From NCBI GenBank assembly GCA_024663395.1, contig JANFAH010000009.1:62001-126000 (forward strand): 64,000 nt of DNA, given 5' to 3'. Position numbers and translations under genes: made by a program. A model generated the notes under the pieces. The model was not told the origin of the DNA and did not search any database. It saw only the letters and a program-made list of their open reading frames with translations. Numbering within the stretch: position 1 is the stretch's first letter; every line of letters starts with the position of its first letter. Below, in pieces: positions 41,286-52,525 of this stretch. Origin of the DNA: Pisolithus tinctorius. Taxonomy: Eukaryota; Basidiomycota; Agaricomycetes; Boletales; Pisolithaceae.

Positions 41286-42450
41286 ATGATCATCACAGGT
41301 GTGCCTGCAGGTGTAGGAGGTCCAACCTTTCCTGCTGAGTTCATCATCACCCAGCACAGCCAGCAGCTTCTACATGAGTTGGTGGACTTTGTTGACAATG
41401 TATCCTGGTTCAAGGTTGCTAGGCTTGCAGTGGTCAATGTGGAAGATCTGAACAGCATTGTGAATGATAGTTTACAACTTGACAGGCATGTAGTGGGGAG
41501 TAATCAATACCAATCTGCAGAACTCCAGCATGGAAGCCACCCTTCTTGCCTGTAACATCAACACAGTACTTGTGCTTGAACTCCCTGCACAATGAGGTAA
41601 TGTCCAATGGTGGAAGCTGAATGGTATACACTTTCCTTCCACTCTGCTGCCCAACACAGACAGACATCTGTGAGACATTGATATATGAACATTTTGATCC
41701 TGCAGTAACCCTCTGCTTGACATTGTTGTCCTCCTTCAAGTGCTCCTGCACATATCAACCAGAATGGTCACAATCAAGGTTAAATTCACACTCAACCATA
41801 CTTTTGAAGGATTCTAGGATAGTCATGCTAGCCATGGCCTTCAAGTGGTTGTGATATGCATCATCAATAATCTCCTGGACCCTCTGCTTCCTTCCTGCAA
41901 TTTTCTTTGGTGATGAAGCTTGTCACTTTCAGTCCAGCAATAGATCACCATTGCTGATACTGAAACCATTATGGAAAAGCCAGTAGTTGATGACCATTTG
42001 TATACCAGTGAAGACCTGACACATGACAGGACCTTTCTTGCAGAAGACAATATATATCAGACTTCCCTGGGTCACACCAACCAACTCTTTGTACATGAAC
42101 TGGATGAGGTCACCCAATGGATCATGCACCACACTGCCATAGTAGACCATGACATCCTCCAGCACCTTGATGAGACATCATTGGATATAGCCTGTCTCCA
42201 CCATTGACAACAGTATCATTGAGAGCTTCTTGACCAACCATGGCATGGAAACAGAACTCCTGCAGGGTCAGCCCACACAGGTATGGTTCTCCATCAATCC
42301 ACTCACCTCTGAACTGAAGTCATCCTTGGTAAAGTGAGGTAACATCCAATGGTGGAAGCTAAATGGTATACACTTTCCTCCTACAACTCTGCCACCTGAC
42401 ACAGGTGGATATCTGTCAGACATTGATATATGAACCTTTGGGTTCTGCAG
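41286..42450 (-). pseudogene. RNA polymerase II largest subunit (RPB1) fragment, rearranged
   Basis: The minus strand shows, in order of descending coordinate, pieces of the RPB1 catalytic core. At 42450-42110: GSYINV, then LPHFTKDDF, then LEDVMVYYGSVVHDPLGDLI and QFMYKE. Joined directly at 42100-41930: GVTQGSLIYIVFCKKGP, VINYWLFHNGFSIS. Then 41900-41600: [50 protein letters not shown]. Near 41440-41300: [20 protein letters not shown]. In real RPB1 the first block follows the third, so a tandem partial duplication has occurred; the GS-Y-INV...GQQS segment is present twice. Many stops and frame changes; no introns evident. The source is probably a host gene copy carried into repeat DNA. Confidence 0.75.
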
Positions 42451-42979
42451 TGACCATTCACAAGCAAGGTCAAGTCAGTTTATGCTCAATTGTAAAGTTA
42501 CAAAATTATGTCTTGCCTACTAAACCTAGTGCATGTTTTGATTTGTGTGCATCACCAAGCTTTCAATCATGGGGAATGAGTAGGCACACTGCACAGTCCC
42601 CAGACATAGCATGCAGTGGGGGAGAAATGAAATGTGGACAACAGCTTTTAAGAAATTGGTAAAGCCAGGAGTTGAGAATAGGATGGCTTCATCATCAACA
42701 TTTGCTTCTGAATGAGCCTTCAACTCCAAAGCATCCTGAGAACAAGTGAATTTCAAGGTCAGTAATAGGGGGGAACTGCTCAGTGCCCATCTCAGTCAGG
42801 TAGCCAAGCTGAAGACATTTGCATCATGTTCATCACTGTGAGACTGCACTAGTACTGGCAAAGAGGACAGCACAAACAAGGGATGTAGTCATGCACATCA
42901 GCCCCTCTACAAATCATGAATCATCAGACACCTCCCAAAAAAACAATGGGCAGGTCAGACCATGCCACAGATATATTGA

Positions 42980-43080
42980 AACCTATAGGCTACCTCAGTA
43001 GGTGTGAAACTACTGAGGGAATAGTGAAGAGAATGTATCACTATGTATGCCTCTAAGGTGATTATGTAAGCATGGCTGAA
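42980..43080 (+). repeat. Small hairpin repeat X, copy 3
   Basis: TATAGGCTACCTCAGTAGG, CTACTGAGGGAATAGTG, GCCTCTAAGGTGATTATGTAAGCA (in part); matches copies 1 and 2 in order and spacing. Confidence 0.55.
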
Positions 43081-43236
43081 GCGCACCTAAGTCACCACCA
43101 CTCTGGCACTTTATAATCTCCAACAAGATAGGTGTCACCAGTCCAGCAAAAACACACAGGACAAACCAAATTTCAGACTGGACTTTGAGGCATCCAGCAA
43201 CACATTATGTAAGGCAACACACTGTAAGATTAAACA

Positions 43237-43545
43237 AAGTCTTTGACTCTGTATCTACAGCATTAATGAATGGGAAGTACAAGGGTAGGAAGGGTATCAT
43301 TGGCAAACACTGGGCCATGTATAGAATTAGTGGGGATGAAGTCTTCAACTCTGTATCTACAGTGTTAATGAATGGGAAGTATGAGGGTAGGAAGGGTATC
43401 ATTGGCAAATGCTGGGCCATGTATAGAGTCAGTGGGGATGAAGTCTTTGACTCTGTATCTACAGTGTTAACAAATGGAAAGTACAAGGGTAGGAAGGGTA
43501 TCATTGGCGAGCAACTGGGCCATGCATAGAATCAGTGGGGATGAG
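43237..43545 (+). repeat. Tandem repeat, three copies of about 102 bp
   Basis: Units start near 43240, 43342 and 43443 with TCTTTGACTCTGTATCTACAG and contain AATGGGAAGTA.AAGGGTAGG and ATCATTGGCAAA. A degraded fourth partial copy lies near 43620-43700. Each unit carries a splice-acceptor-like CTACAG. The frame stays open across units, but no family is recognised. Confidence 0.75.
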
Positions 43546-44400
43546 ATGGTAATTGAAATGTGTATGACATACCTCCGCAGCAATGGCCATGTGGGGTGGT
43601 GCTCGCTGAAAGGTAAGGATCAGTGTCCATAGTACTAATGAATGGGGAGGGGGGTATCATCAATGAGCACTGGGTTATGCATGTAATCAGTGAAGATGGG
43701 GGTATGTAACATAGGTGTACATAACATACCTCAGTAGTGGATATAACAATTACAGGGGTAGCCATCTTCATCATCAGATGGATAGTGGTGTCTCTTGTGT
43801 GGGGGGCTCTGATAAACATACTCAACCACACTGCATTGGGTCAGTATAATGCATTCAGGTCAGACTAACAGCATACCTGCAGTGGGTCCTTCCCTGTGAT
43901 GGGCCTGTGTCATTCTTGCTTCTGTCTTCTGGATATTCTCGATGACACTTCTGTGATTGGTGGCAGGGGCGGCAGTGGGAGTGCAGGGTTGGAGAGTGGC
44001 TGTGGGAGGCACCATGTTGTAGATGACATGCTACCAGAGCAGGATCATGCATAGCTTGTGGAGGAGACAAGCAAGGTGAGTTGTCAGGTGGTGATGAGGG
44101 AGGAAGAGGTGAATACTTGGATGCTGGAGGGGGTCAATGAGCATTGTGGGTGTTTGGTGCTGCATGGCCTCATGTGTGTGGGTGGGGTTGTGCTTTGGCT
44201 GGGGGTGGGGGGAGACAAGGGGCTGCCTCCTGGTCAGGGCCCTTTCAGTGCATTGTTGGGGGGAGCACTTTGACAAATGCTTGTGAGTCAGAAACGAGGT
44301 GAAGGGAGTGATGATGCATATTCACTACTAATGGAATGTCAAAGGCTTTCGGGTCAGCTTCATGCAACAGCTGAAGCTGGTCTGAATAATTCATGTTAGT
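43546..44400. other. Unassigned sequence
   Basis: Low-CpG sequence with G/T-rich parts near 44090-44260. No exon I can support. Confidence 0.3.
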
Positions 44401-44409
44401 CAGGCCAGC

Positions 44410-46915
44410 ATAATTGTGCAAGATCAGTTATATTCACCAGCTGTCCAATGCTTGAGATAAAATGATGAAGCTGGTACTGGCACAAAGTGGTCTTCTTCCT
44501 CCTCTGCTGGAGCCTCCAAATTGTAATCTTGTTCCATCTGCTCTTTCAAAAATGGAACAGTGAGAGCATGGAGCTCATCAGCATTGAGGCACTTCACATT
44601 GAAATCAGGACCAACCGCTGGAACTCCAGCTGGCCAATCAACAATGGTATGCTTGTGGATGAAGAGCAGGTCTAGCAGCACCTTCCATGGAACATTCTTC
44701 TGCCCACACTTGATCTCAGCTTCATCTGTGGGGCTTCAGCTAGTAGATCAGATAGAGATAGTTGTAGTGACTTGTGGAACTTCTGCGAGATCATCAGGGG
44801 TAAGATACACTGATTTCAATCGCATCTGACTTCCTGGGATTGTAATGCAAGAGCACAGTCATATGACTTTTGTGATAACAGGGCAAAGTTGGGTAGTGGG
44901 ATGGAAGCAGCAGAGTCAAGGATCTTATATCTAGAGTAAATTGTCAGTGTAAACCCGACCCACAATGATTGTACTCACTTGATAATCATAGAGAGAAAAT
45001 CCAATAATTTCACAACATCTGTCTGCCTCTCGCTTGCAAGTTGCATGCAGAGCAAAGAGCCAGCAAAGACACCTTGAGCTTGGTGTGCAGCTTTGTCATT
45101 TCCACTATAAATGACACATCCAAAAACATGGATGCCCTCCACATTACTCCATGTTTGCACCTGCATGAAGATATAATTATGTCATGAATCAGAAAAAAAA
45201 AACAGGGGGGGGGGAAAGGGGAATATCATGAACTGATTGTGTGAAGGAATCCCTGCACATCATTACCCAGCCAACCATTGCCTTCAAACTCATGTCCTTG
45301 GTACCATTGATACTCTCATTCCAGAACTTCCAAATTTTTGCCCACAGCTCAGGATGTTCTCCCTCATCTTTATGACTCTCATAATGTTTCATCTGGTGGC
45401 TGTAGTAATCATTCATGGATTCTATGACCAAGTCAGGATTGAGGAGGGAAATGAATACAAAGGTACTCACTGTTGGACAATTTAGGGTTGGTACTTGCAT
45501 ACCAAGCCTGATGTATGTTCCAAACTGATTCAGCCCAGGTAGCTTTAGTAGTGAGCCCAGCAGCAGCCATAATTGACACAAGTGTTTTTCCATATTCATT
45601 GGCAATGGCTTGGGCCTCTTGAGTGGTGCACACACCAAGTGCCTGTGCCTTCTGTAAGGCATTGATGGGGAGCCTACCACACCTTAAAGTCGGGGGCCCA
45701 TTCTCTGCAGCAAGCCCATCCTCATCAGATTCAGAGCATCTACCAACCTTGGGCAGAATACAAGTAGATTTCCCTTTGTGCTTTCTAAGTTCACCAGTAT
45801 CTTCAGTGTCTGCAGTATCTTCAGAAGAAGGAAAGTCAAGAGGAGGGGTGGACAGATGAGTGTTGAGGTCATAATTCCCAGCTCAAATTTCTCTTGCTGT
45901 CTGCTGACATTTAAGGTTGTACCTTGTAGTGGTGGACCAGTCACTGTCACTATGTTTGTTGTCACTGTTGTCTGTTTGGAGTATAAGCACTATGTAAATA
46001 AAAGTAGTGCCATTAAATACAATACCTGAGGGTTGGTGGTCAACATTGCTTGCATGGTAAACTTCTCTGAAGTCAGCAGGGTCTTCACTATGCAAAACAA
46101 CTGCCACTGCTTGCTCATCTTCTTCACTCTCCATGGACTGGTCATTGTAGGAGACCTTCTGAGGGGTACAGGGCTGGTGACAAGCTGAAGGGGCATTTGG
46201 GGGGTCAGCCTTTAAGGGGAATATGACTTCATAGGATACAAACTTACATTGTTCATGATCATCCTTGTTGCTGGACATGTTCTGAAGGGCATGGGACAAA
46301 TGCACATCCAAAGGGATATTGAGGGGGACAGCTGGTAGTGATGTTGAGAAGAGGTATGGTTGCATATAGATACAAACTTACATTGTTCATGATCATCCTC
46401 ATCATTGGACACGCTCTGGAGGCCACAGTGCAGATGTGCATCTGAAGTGGTACTGGGGGGGACAGCTAGTGGTGATGTTGAGAGGGAATATGGTCACAAG
46501 AGAATACAAACTTACATTGTTTACAATGATCCTCATTGTCTGAAGGAGTATTGGAGGGGACAGCTAGCAGTGACACTGAATGATCATCCTTGTTGACTAT
46601 ATCCTGCATAGTGATCATGCCTCCATGGAGCTGCTTGAGGGCAGTACAGTGGTCCAATTTTGTACTGTCTTTCAGTGGAACCATCATCAAGCAAAAGGAA
46701 TTGAGATACTCTTCTTCATGCTCCTTTTCTGTTAAACCTTGTGAGGGACACCGTGGACATGGCTTGTGAGTTGGATGTCGAGCTACGCTAGATCCAGCCT
46801 CCTGAAAATGAAGGTCAGCAAGCCAAAAAAAAAAGGGACCTAATGCAGCTCTAACCTCAGGACCAGTATTGTGGTTTCTGGTTGGTGCTGCTGGAAGGAG
46901 GTTGAGCATGAGCAT
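44410..46915 (-). pseudogene. Multi-exon gene of a basidiomycete lineage-expanded family (decayed)
   Basis: Minus-strand blocks with intron-like gaps. 46915-46600: HPTHKPCPRCPSQGLTEKE and neighbours. 46100-45900: EDPADFREVYHASNVDHQ. 45640-45190: NEYGKTLVSIMAAAGLTTKA, WNIHQAWYASTNP, HKDEGEHPELWAKIWKFWNE, MSLKAMVGWVMMCRDSFTQS. 45166-44975: TWSNVEGIHVFGCVIYSGND, QGVFAGSLLCMQLASERQTD. 44690-44424: VDWPAGVPAVGPDFNVKCLN, ADELHALTVPFLKEQM, FYLKHWTAGEY. I know such proteins only as uncharacterised families abundant in Agaricomycetes, often near DNA transposons. No enzyme domain is recognised. Three repeated exon units lie at 46212-46580. Some arginine codons appear as TGG or TGA. Confidence 0.5.
46212..46580 (-). 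repeat. Three tandem intron-exon units of about 133 bp
   Basis: ATACAAACTTACATTGTTCA recurs at about 46236, 46371 and (as GTTTAC) 46503, each followed by GATCATCC or a variant and by GGGGACAGCTAG.. On the minus strand each unit is a short exon ending GATGATCATGAACAAT before the donor GTAAGTTTGTAT. Confidence 0.7.
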
Positions 46916-47640
46916 GGAAGACAGGGTAAATTATGCATATGTACCAGGTTTGATGGCGCAATGGCACTTCTTTGCACCTTGCCTGGGTTGGATTTTACTG
47001 GGTGATGTTGCAGTACCCTTGATTCTTTTTGACCTGCAAACCCCAACGGGGGGGCCAATCTTCATAGAGGGATCAGAGGGTGACATTCATGGAGGCACAG
47101 TGAGAATCACACAGCAGACATGCAGTCACACAGTGGGGGAGTTCTCCAGAAACATGTAGTCACCCGGTTCCTTGCTGATTTGAATTCAAGCAAGAGTATA
47201 AAATCAAATGAAGAGCAAAAAGGAGTGGACATGGTCAGTGATTCAACGAATGACTGGGGGTAGAAAAAGAGATGAGGAGGAAAGCAAGTTAGTGCCTATT
47301 TATGTTTTTTGGCCAAAAGGTGCATGCACCTCTTTTGAACTGGCACTGGCTTCTTCCTGGCTGACTTGTAAAACCTTATGGCCATCAAGGGAAAATGTCA
47401 AATGACACAGGGTCAATGGAATGAACAAATGGCAATGACACAGGGTCAATGGAACAAAATTTAATAACTGAAAAAAAACATATGAACAAGATTATGATAA
47501 AAGAAAAACTGATGCACTTTGTTAGAAACTCCAGGCTGATAAGTTAGCTGGTAGAGTGCGTGTTTCAAGCTGGAGGGAAGTAATATATGTATATATATAT
47601 AATGGTCACAGAGCATCTGCTGGCACCTTAACTTACCCGG
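46916..47640. other. Unassigned sequence, upstream of the decayed gene
   Basis: Short exons on the minus strand may exist (for instance TNLVHMHNLPCLPC-like words near 46900-47000), but none is convincing. AT-rich between 47160 and 47640 with a (TA)n run near 47585-47602. Confidence 0.3.
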
Positions 47641-47721
47641 ATGTGGGTACTACCAGCACTGTGGCTACACAAGGGAATGATGACCAAATGATTACATGTT
47701 GATGCGAGCAAACAAACTAGT

Positions 47722-47762
47722 TCAGGGCATGGAAGCATGGAAGCATGGAAGCATGGAAGCAT
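47722..47762 (+). repeat. Microsatellite (GCATGGAA)n
   Basis: Four to five copies of GCATGGAA in a row. Confidence 0.85.
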
Positions 47763-48015
47763 ATTTTTGACCCTCTGTTCGGTAAGCAACATCAGTAGAC
47801 CCAATGAAGACAGATTGTAAAACATATCTATGATAGGAAGGTATGCCGAAAAGAAATGATGCAGAGACAGAGAGAAACACATACCACAGATTGTGATGTG
47901 AGACAAAGTGTTGTTACCAGTGTAGTTTGAGGAACGGTCACATTGAAGGTTAGTTTTGGCCTCAGTGGTGAACAGCATTGCATGGTAGTTCATAGGCCAG
48001 ATCTGATGAACAAGG

Positions 48016-48775
48016 ATAATGATATGATCTACTATATAAAATATGTAGAGGAGGCATGTCGGACAGGACAAGTAAACACATACCACTCATTGTATTATGA
48101 GACGAAGTGGATAAGATGAGATAAATGTTAGCCAAACAGAAAATATCAGTGCGATGTTCAGGAGAGTAGAAATGGTAAAAGGACTTACCTCTTCTGCATC
48201 AATGTAGGCACCACTCCACTTTAGGATGGCTCTCTCTCTTTGATATAGTGATACGATCTACTACATACAGTATGTAGAGGAGGCATGTTGGACAGGGACA
48301 ACTTGCTCTTTTTGATAATAGTGACATGATCTACTATATAAAGTATGTAGAGGAGGCGCATCGGACAGGACGAATAAACACATACCACTCATTGTAATAT
48401 GAGATGAAGTGGATAAGATGAGATAAAAGCTAGTCAAACAGAAAATATCAGCACAATGTTCAGGAAAATAGAAATAGTAAAAGGACTTATCTCTTCTGCA
48501 TCAATGTAGGCACCACTCCACTTTAGGATGGCTCTTTCTCATTGTTATAGTGATACAATCTACTATATAATGTATGTAGAGGAGGCACGTCAGACAGGAC
48601 GAGTAAACACATACCACTCATTGTAATATGAGATGATGTGGATAAGATGAGAAAAATGCTAGCCAACCAGAAAATATCAGCGAGATGTTCAGGAGAGTAG
48701 AAATGGTAAAAGGACTTATCTCTTCTGCATCAATGTAGGCATCACTCCACTTTAGGACAGTTCTCCCTCTTTGAT
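48016..48775 (-). repeat. Tandem repeat of about 228 bp holding an exon with a splice donor
   Basis: Three full copies (from about 48016, 48319 and 48546) and one 75-bp truncated copy (48244-48318). Each starts with GATCTACTATATAAAGTATG-like words and GTAGAGGAGGCATGTCGGAC. On the minus strand each full copy encodes AILKWSGAYIDAEE. The unit near 48181 has donor GAG-GTAAGT; the other two read GAG-ATAAGT, so the donor GT has become AT. A related upstream exon (48000-47880, YHAMLFTTEAKTNLQCDRS) belongs to the same minus-strand gene remnant. Confidence 0.75.
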
Positions 48776-48845
48776 AAGATCATGCACACCTCAGGAATAT
48801 CAGTGAAATTCACAAGAACAGAAAAAGACATGAATACATGGCAAC

Positions 48846-49440
48846 CTCAGTGACATGAAGTCAACTGAATCTGATCAGAAGCAACACAAAGTCAACTTCA
48901 AGACGTTTGAGCGGCACAAAGCCAGCTCAGTGGGTAGACCTATGGGGTTTCATAACGAAATCGATGGATGGCAGAAGGCAGTAGAGGGAACAGTGGAAGG
49001 GCCTCAGAGGTCAATGGAGACAAAAGACAACACTGAAAAGTGGTGAGAATGGCAATGAGGTGGAGAACAGTGCCATGGACAGCATGGACAGCATCCCATG
49101 ACTTAGGTTATTTTCCCTTGGGAATTCTCCATCCATGTGGCAATGACTTTCCCAATGGCGACCATGCACACAACAACAACAAACAATTGAGTTCTTCCTT
49201 TGTTGTCCTTGCCACTGTTGCCACCGCTCCTCAACATTCATCCAATGGTGTTTCAGGTGTTGTTTATTTGTTATTACTTGAACTTCGCTTTGACAATTAT
49301 GTTTTTTAGGTCCTATTTCTGCACTACCACTCCAATTTGCCTCTGAGTTGGCTTTGTGCCACTCACTATACTGAAGCTAACTTTGTGTTGCTTCAATCTG
49401 CACTCCGTTGACTTTGTGTCACTGAGGTCACAGATTCCCG
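48846..49440. repeat. Imperfect inverted repeat, arms about 90 bp
   Basis: Left arm 48846-48935 and right arm about 49345-49430 share, inverted, CTCAGTGACA..AAGTCAAC, GAAGCAACACAAAGT.A.CTTCA and GGCACAAAGCCA.CTCAG. The 410 bp between them hold no ORF. It separates a minus-strand gene remnant (to the left) from a plus-strand one (to the right). It could be a MITE or the paired ends of a lost transposon. Confidence 0.6.
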
Positions 49441-49559
49441 ATTGTTAGTGTGGTTCAATGCCTCAAGGACCCATTTCATACTCGCATTGGTGCATGCTTT
49501 TGTGGTTATATTTCATTTCTTGACCCTTTCTCCTCACTGGCTCTACTTTGACCTTGAAG

Positions 49560-51681
49560 ATTCCCTCAAGCATCCTCTATGGCATCCAGCCCAGTCTCTT
49601 TCAAACCATACCTTTGGCCCCAGGATGGTATGTGCTATTTTTTTTTTTTCTGAGCTAACTTACATCTGCAGCTACAATTTCTTCACTTGATGCACAAGCA
49701 GTTGCATGCAAGGAGAACTGGGTGATCACGTTGCCTAACATGGATTTTGTTGAAGAACCATATATTTTTGAGGAGGAAGAACTTTGTTGCCATGCTGACA
49801 GTCATCTCAGGGTAGTTGACTGCTTTCAATGGCCACAGACACACAAGAAACAATATGAGTATTTGATCTGCATCCCTCAAAAGCACTCCATCCCCACTCT
49901 CCAGATTGTGTGGTATGGTCCAACTCCCAGTGACTTTGTTGTTCCAACCAGCTCCTGGTTTGCAGTGGGAACACTTCAGAGCATGAAAGTCACAGCATTT
50001 GAAGAGGCACTTCAAAGTTTGCACAGCCACCACCACACCCTTCGAGATTGACCCATTGGTCAAGATGCTCTGTGCACTCTGATGCATTTGGCTCAACATG
50101 AGGTCATGTGTCTTCGACAACATCCCCTACTTTTCTGAGACCTTGTCATGTTCATTGTGCAGCTTCAGCATAAAATACTTGACATCTATGCATTACTTGA
50201 GTATATTGAATATGTCTACCCGCTTCTCCTAAACCCTCCATCACACCCTCCACAAGCCAACTCCACATGGATGGGTTGCTTTGTTAGGGCCACCAAAGTA
50301 TGCGAAGCTCTGTATTTTGCAGGGGTGCCCATCTGGCTCGTTTGTAGCAAAGAATATATTCCCCTGACTATGAACATTGTATGCTTGGTATGATTAACAT
50401 ACCCTGACAGTATTGTCAGGTCTATGTATATGGAGAATGGTGTGGCAAAGCCCTTCCCTTCCATCTGGTGAGGTCCAAGCAATGCCCTCCATCAATACCA
50501 TACCTGCCATGGCTATGAAGGTACCCTCGCTGATGCACCCAAGCACCTACCCATATCATATCCTTCCTTGTTGTGCCCATCCTCTAGTAGTGGGAGACAG
50601 CCTGCTACAAGACAATCCAGAACTGCGAGGGACAGAGCCTCCACAGGCCCTTCTTGAGGTATGTAATTCTCAGGTCTCCCTTTCCTTGTTTTTGACCACC
50701 CTGCAGCATCATCATCAGCAGGTGGAGAGTCAAAATGGGAGGAACCTAACCTGCCAGATATTCCGAAACCCCATAGCATGTTTGTGGCTGTGTGGAGAGA
50801 AGCTGACAAGAATTTGCAGAGAGTCTCATCCAGTCTCATGGACCCAGGCTATCGCTTCCTGAAGCCAACACTTTTTGTCAATGTGTCTACACCAGAGCAA
50901 AAGAAGATTTACCTCTTCAATTGGCTGTCTGCTTGTGCACTCTGGATTAGTCAGGTTGATCTGCACTCGCCCTCAAGGTTCCCTTCCCCTCAGATGTGGA
51001 GGGACTTTTTGAATACTATTGACACCAACCCTCTCCCCTCGACACAGACCGCATTAAGGAAGTCAGCTGTATGGGATATTTTGGGGGAAGGTATCATTAA
51101 CTCAGCCCAGGGTTTGGCAGGGGCACCAGAGGAAATTACATGGCAAGGAATGCAGGTGAATATTACATCTGTTTTGGCCCTGTCTCTCTGTATTTATCCA
51201 TTGTGCAGGTTAAAATTTTGTCTCTCTTGAATCCCCCTCTCTGGTTCATATGGTCCCTTTTGTGGGAACTGTATGAACTCAACTTCCGCTACAGCTTTAC
51301 ACACTTGATCGGGCCCTTGTCCCCAATCTCTGGACTTCATCAGATGAAATGCAGTTAACCTGCCAGACTCTCCTCTATAGCATCTTCCCTGGAGAGTCTG
51401 GTCTCGTGATGTGGTCAGAGTCTTTACCACAGGACTCATGTGAGCTAGGCCTGTGTGCTACCGATGTGCTGACTGCACTACCATACATCAACAAGTTCTG
51501 TCACTTGTTGTCTGCATGGCCAGGAGCACCTGCCCATTTGCAATACCTGGTTGAGATGAAAGATCAGGACGATAAGGAGGTGTATGCTGTTTTTTCTTTG
51601 GTGTGTGGATTTTATGTGCAAACTGCATTCAACTTCCTCAGGCGACAACCATCCCTCCCACACATGTTTCAGTTTGTTTAG
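49560..51681 (+). pseudogene. Multi-exon gene of a basidiomycete lineage-expanded family (decayed)
   Basis: Plus-strand blocks: VDCFQWPQTHKKQYEYLICI, SIPTLQIVWYGPTPSDFVVP, EEALQSLHSHHHTLRD (49700-50140, with two TGA); ANSTWMGCFVRATKVCEALY, FAGVPIWLVCSKEYIP (50150-50390); after an intron GTATGC...CAG, RSMYMENGVAKPFPSIW and HGYEGTLADAP; after another, VAVWREADKNLQRVSSSLMD, YLFNWLSACALWISQVD, SPQMWRDFLNTI; and finally LWFIWSLLWELYELNFRY, LLYSIFPGESGLVMWSESLP, DVLTALPYINKFCHLLSAWP (51210-51540). This block order is familiar from uncharacterised Agaricomycete proteins. Function unknown. Stops are TGA from likely CGA or TGG. Confidence 0.5.
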
Positions 51682-52118
51682 AATATATTTCTCTGCATGC
51701 AGTCTTGGAAATTATGTAATACAATGTTTGGGCTGAATCGTAATCGATGAAATTGTTTTTGGCTGAACCTTGATTCAAATCGTCCCAGATTCATATGCTC
51801 ACTTTTTTCAGATAGTAACTTTGTTCATCTCCATCCATGCCATTTGCCTCCAGCAGACAGCTCTCTCTGTTCTTGTTGTCACTTATCACATCCTTGTTCC
51901 TGACCATGCACTCATCTTGGCCTATGTTGCTGTCAAATTTCCATTTCAGCTGTGTAGCCACTCTCTCCTATTGTACTGACCCAGAGTCTGGTGACTTTGG
52001 GTCTCAGACACTTAGTAGTGACTTCGAGTCCTGCATATACACTATTGACTTCATGTCACAGTGTTCAGTTACTGAATGGGAGTCCACCACCTGAAACCTT
52101 GGAGGAATCATGGTGCTT
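51682..52118. other. Unassigned sequence left of Gypsy-4
   Basis: No supported exon. It ends at CCTCT (52119-52123), the left target duplication; the pre-insertion sequence continues at 59513. Confidence 0.35.
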
Positions 52119-52123
52119 CCTCT

Positions 52124-52464
52124 TGTCACGACCGTGCGTTCATTATAAGTCCCTATACGCTCCGCACCCTACTCCGCCGGTTGTTCACTCACTCCACACC
52201 AACTCTGCCCAACATCTGCTGTTTACGAACAATCTCCGCTCCGACTGCTGTCGGACTTGTGTTACTCTCCTACTGGACCGAGTGGTCTGTTCTCTCAGGG
52301 GCATGTGACTACCTTCGCAGTCAGGTACTCCACAGCGCGCTCACCGCATGGTCCAGCGCCTGGACTATTTCCTTTTCTGGATGTTCTGTGTCGGACTTGC
52401 TTCCGGACCCTCCTCTAGACCTTGTTTAGCATCAGAGTTGGTCGGAGTAGGCCCGGACTTGACA
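52124..52464 (+). repeat. Gypsy-4 5' LTR
   Basis: Starts TGTCACGACCGTG, ends CCGGACTTGACA. TATAAG near 52145 may serve as TATA box. No segment complementary to the leader was found, so the self-priming seen in the other families is not shown here. Confidence 0.94.
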
Positions 52465-52525
52465 GTATATTCGTACTCGCACTTGTACGGTCTCCTTTTC
52501 TGTCTTCCAAAAAACTTACGCCATC

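Noticed and set aside
41286..47200. TET/JBP dioxygenase linked to KDZ elements
   Set aside because: I looked for an H-x-D...H-type core near the transposase-like genes and found none that is convincing.
47525..47570. tRNA-like words (TTAGCTGGTAGAGTGCG)
   Set aside because: Only a loose A-box resemblance; no acceptor stem, anticodon arm or TTC loop could be built.
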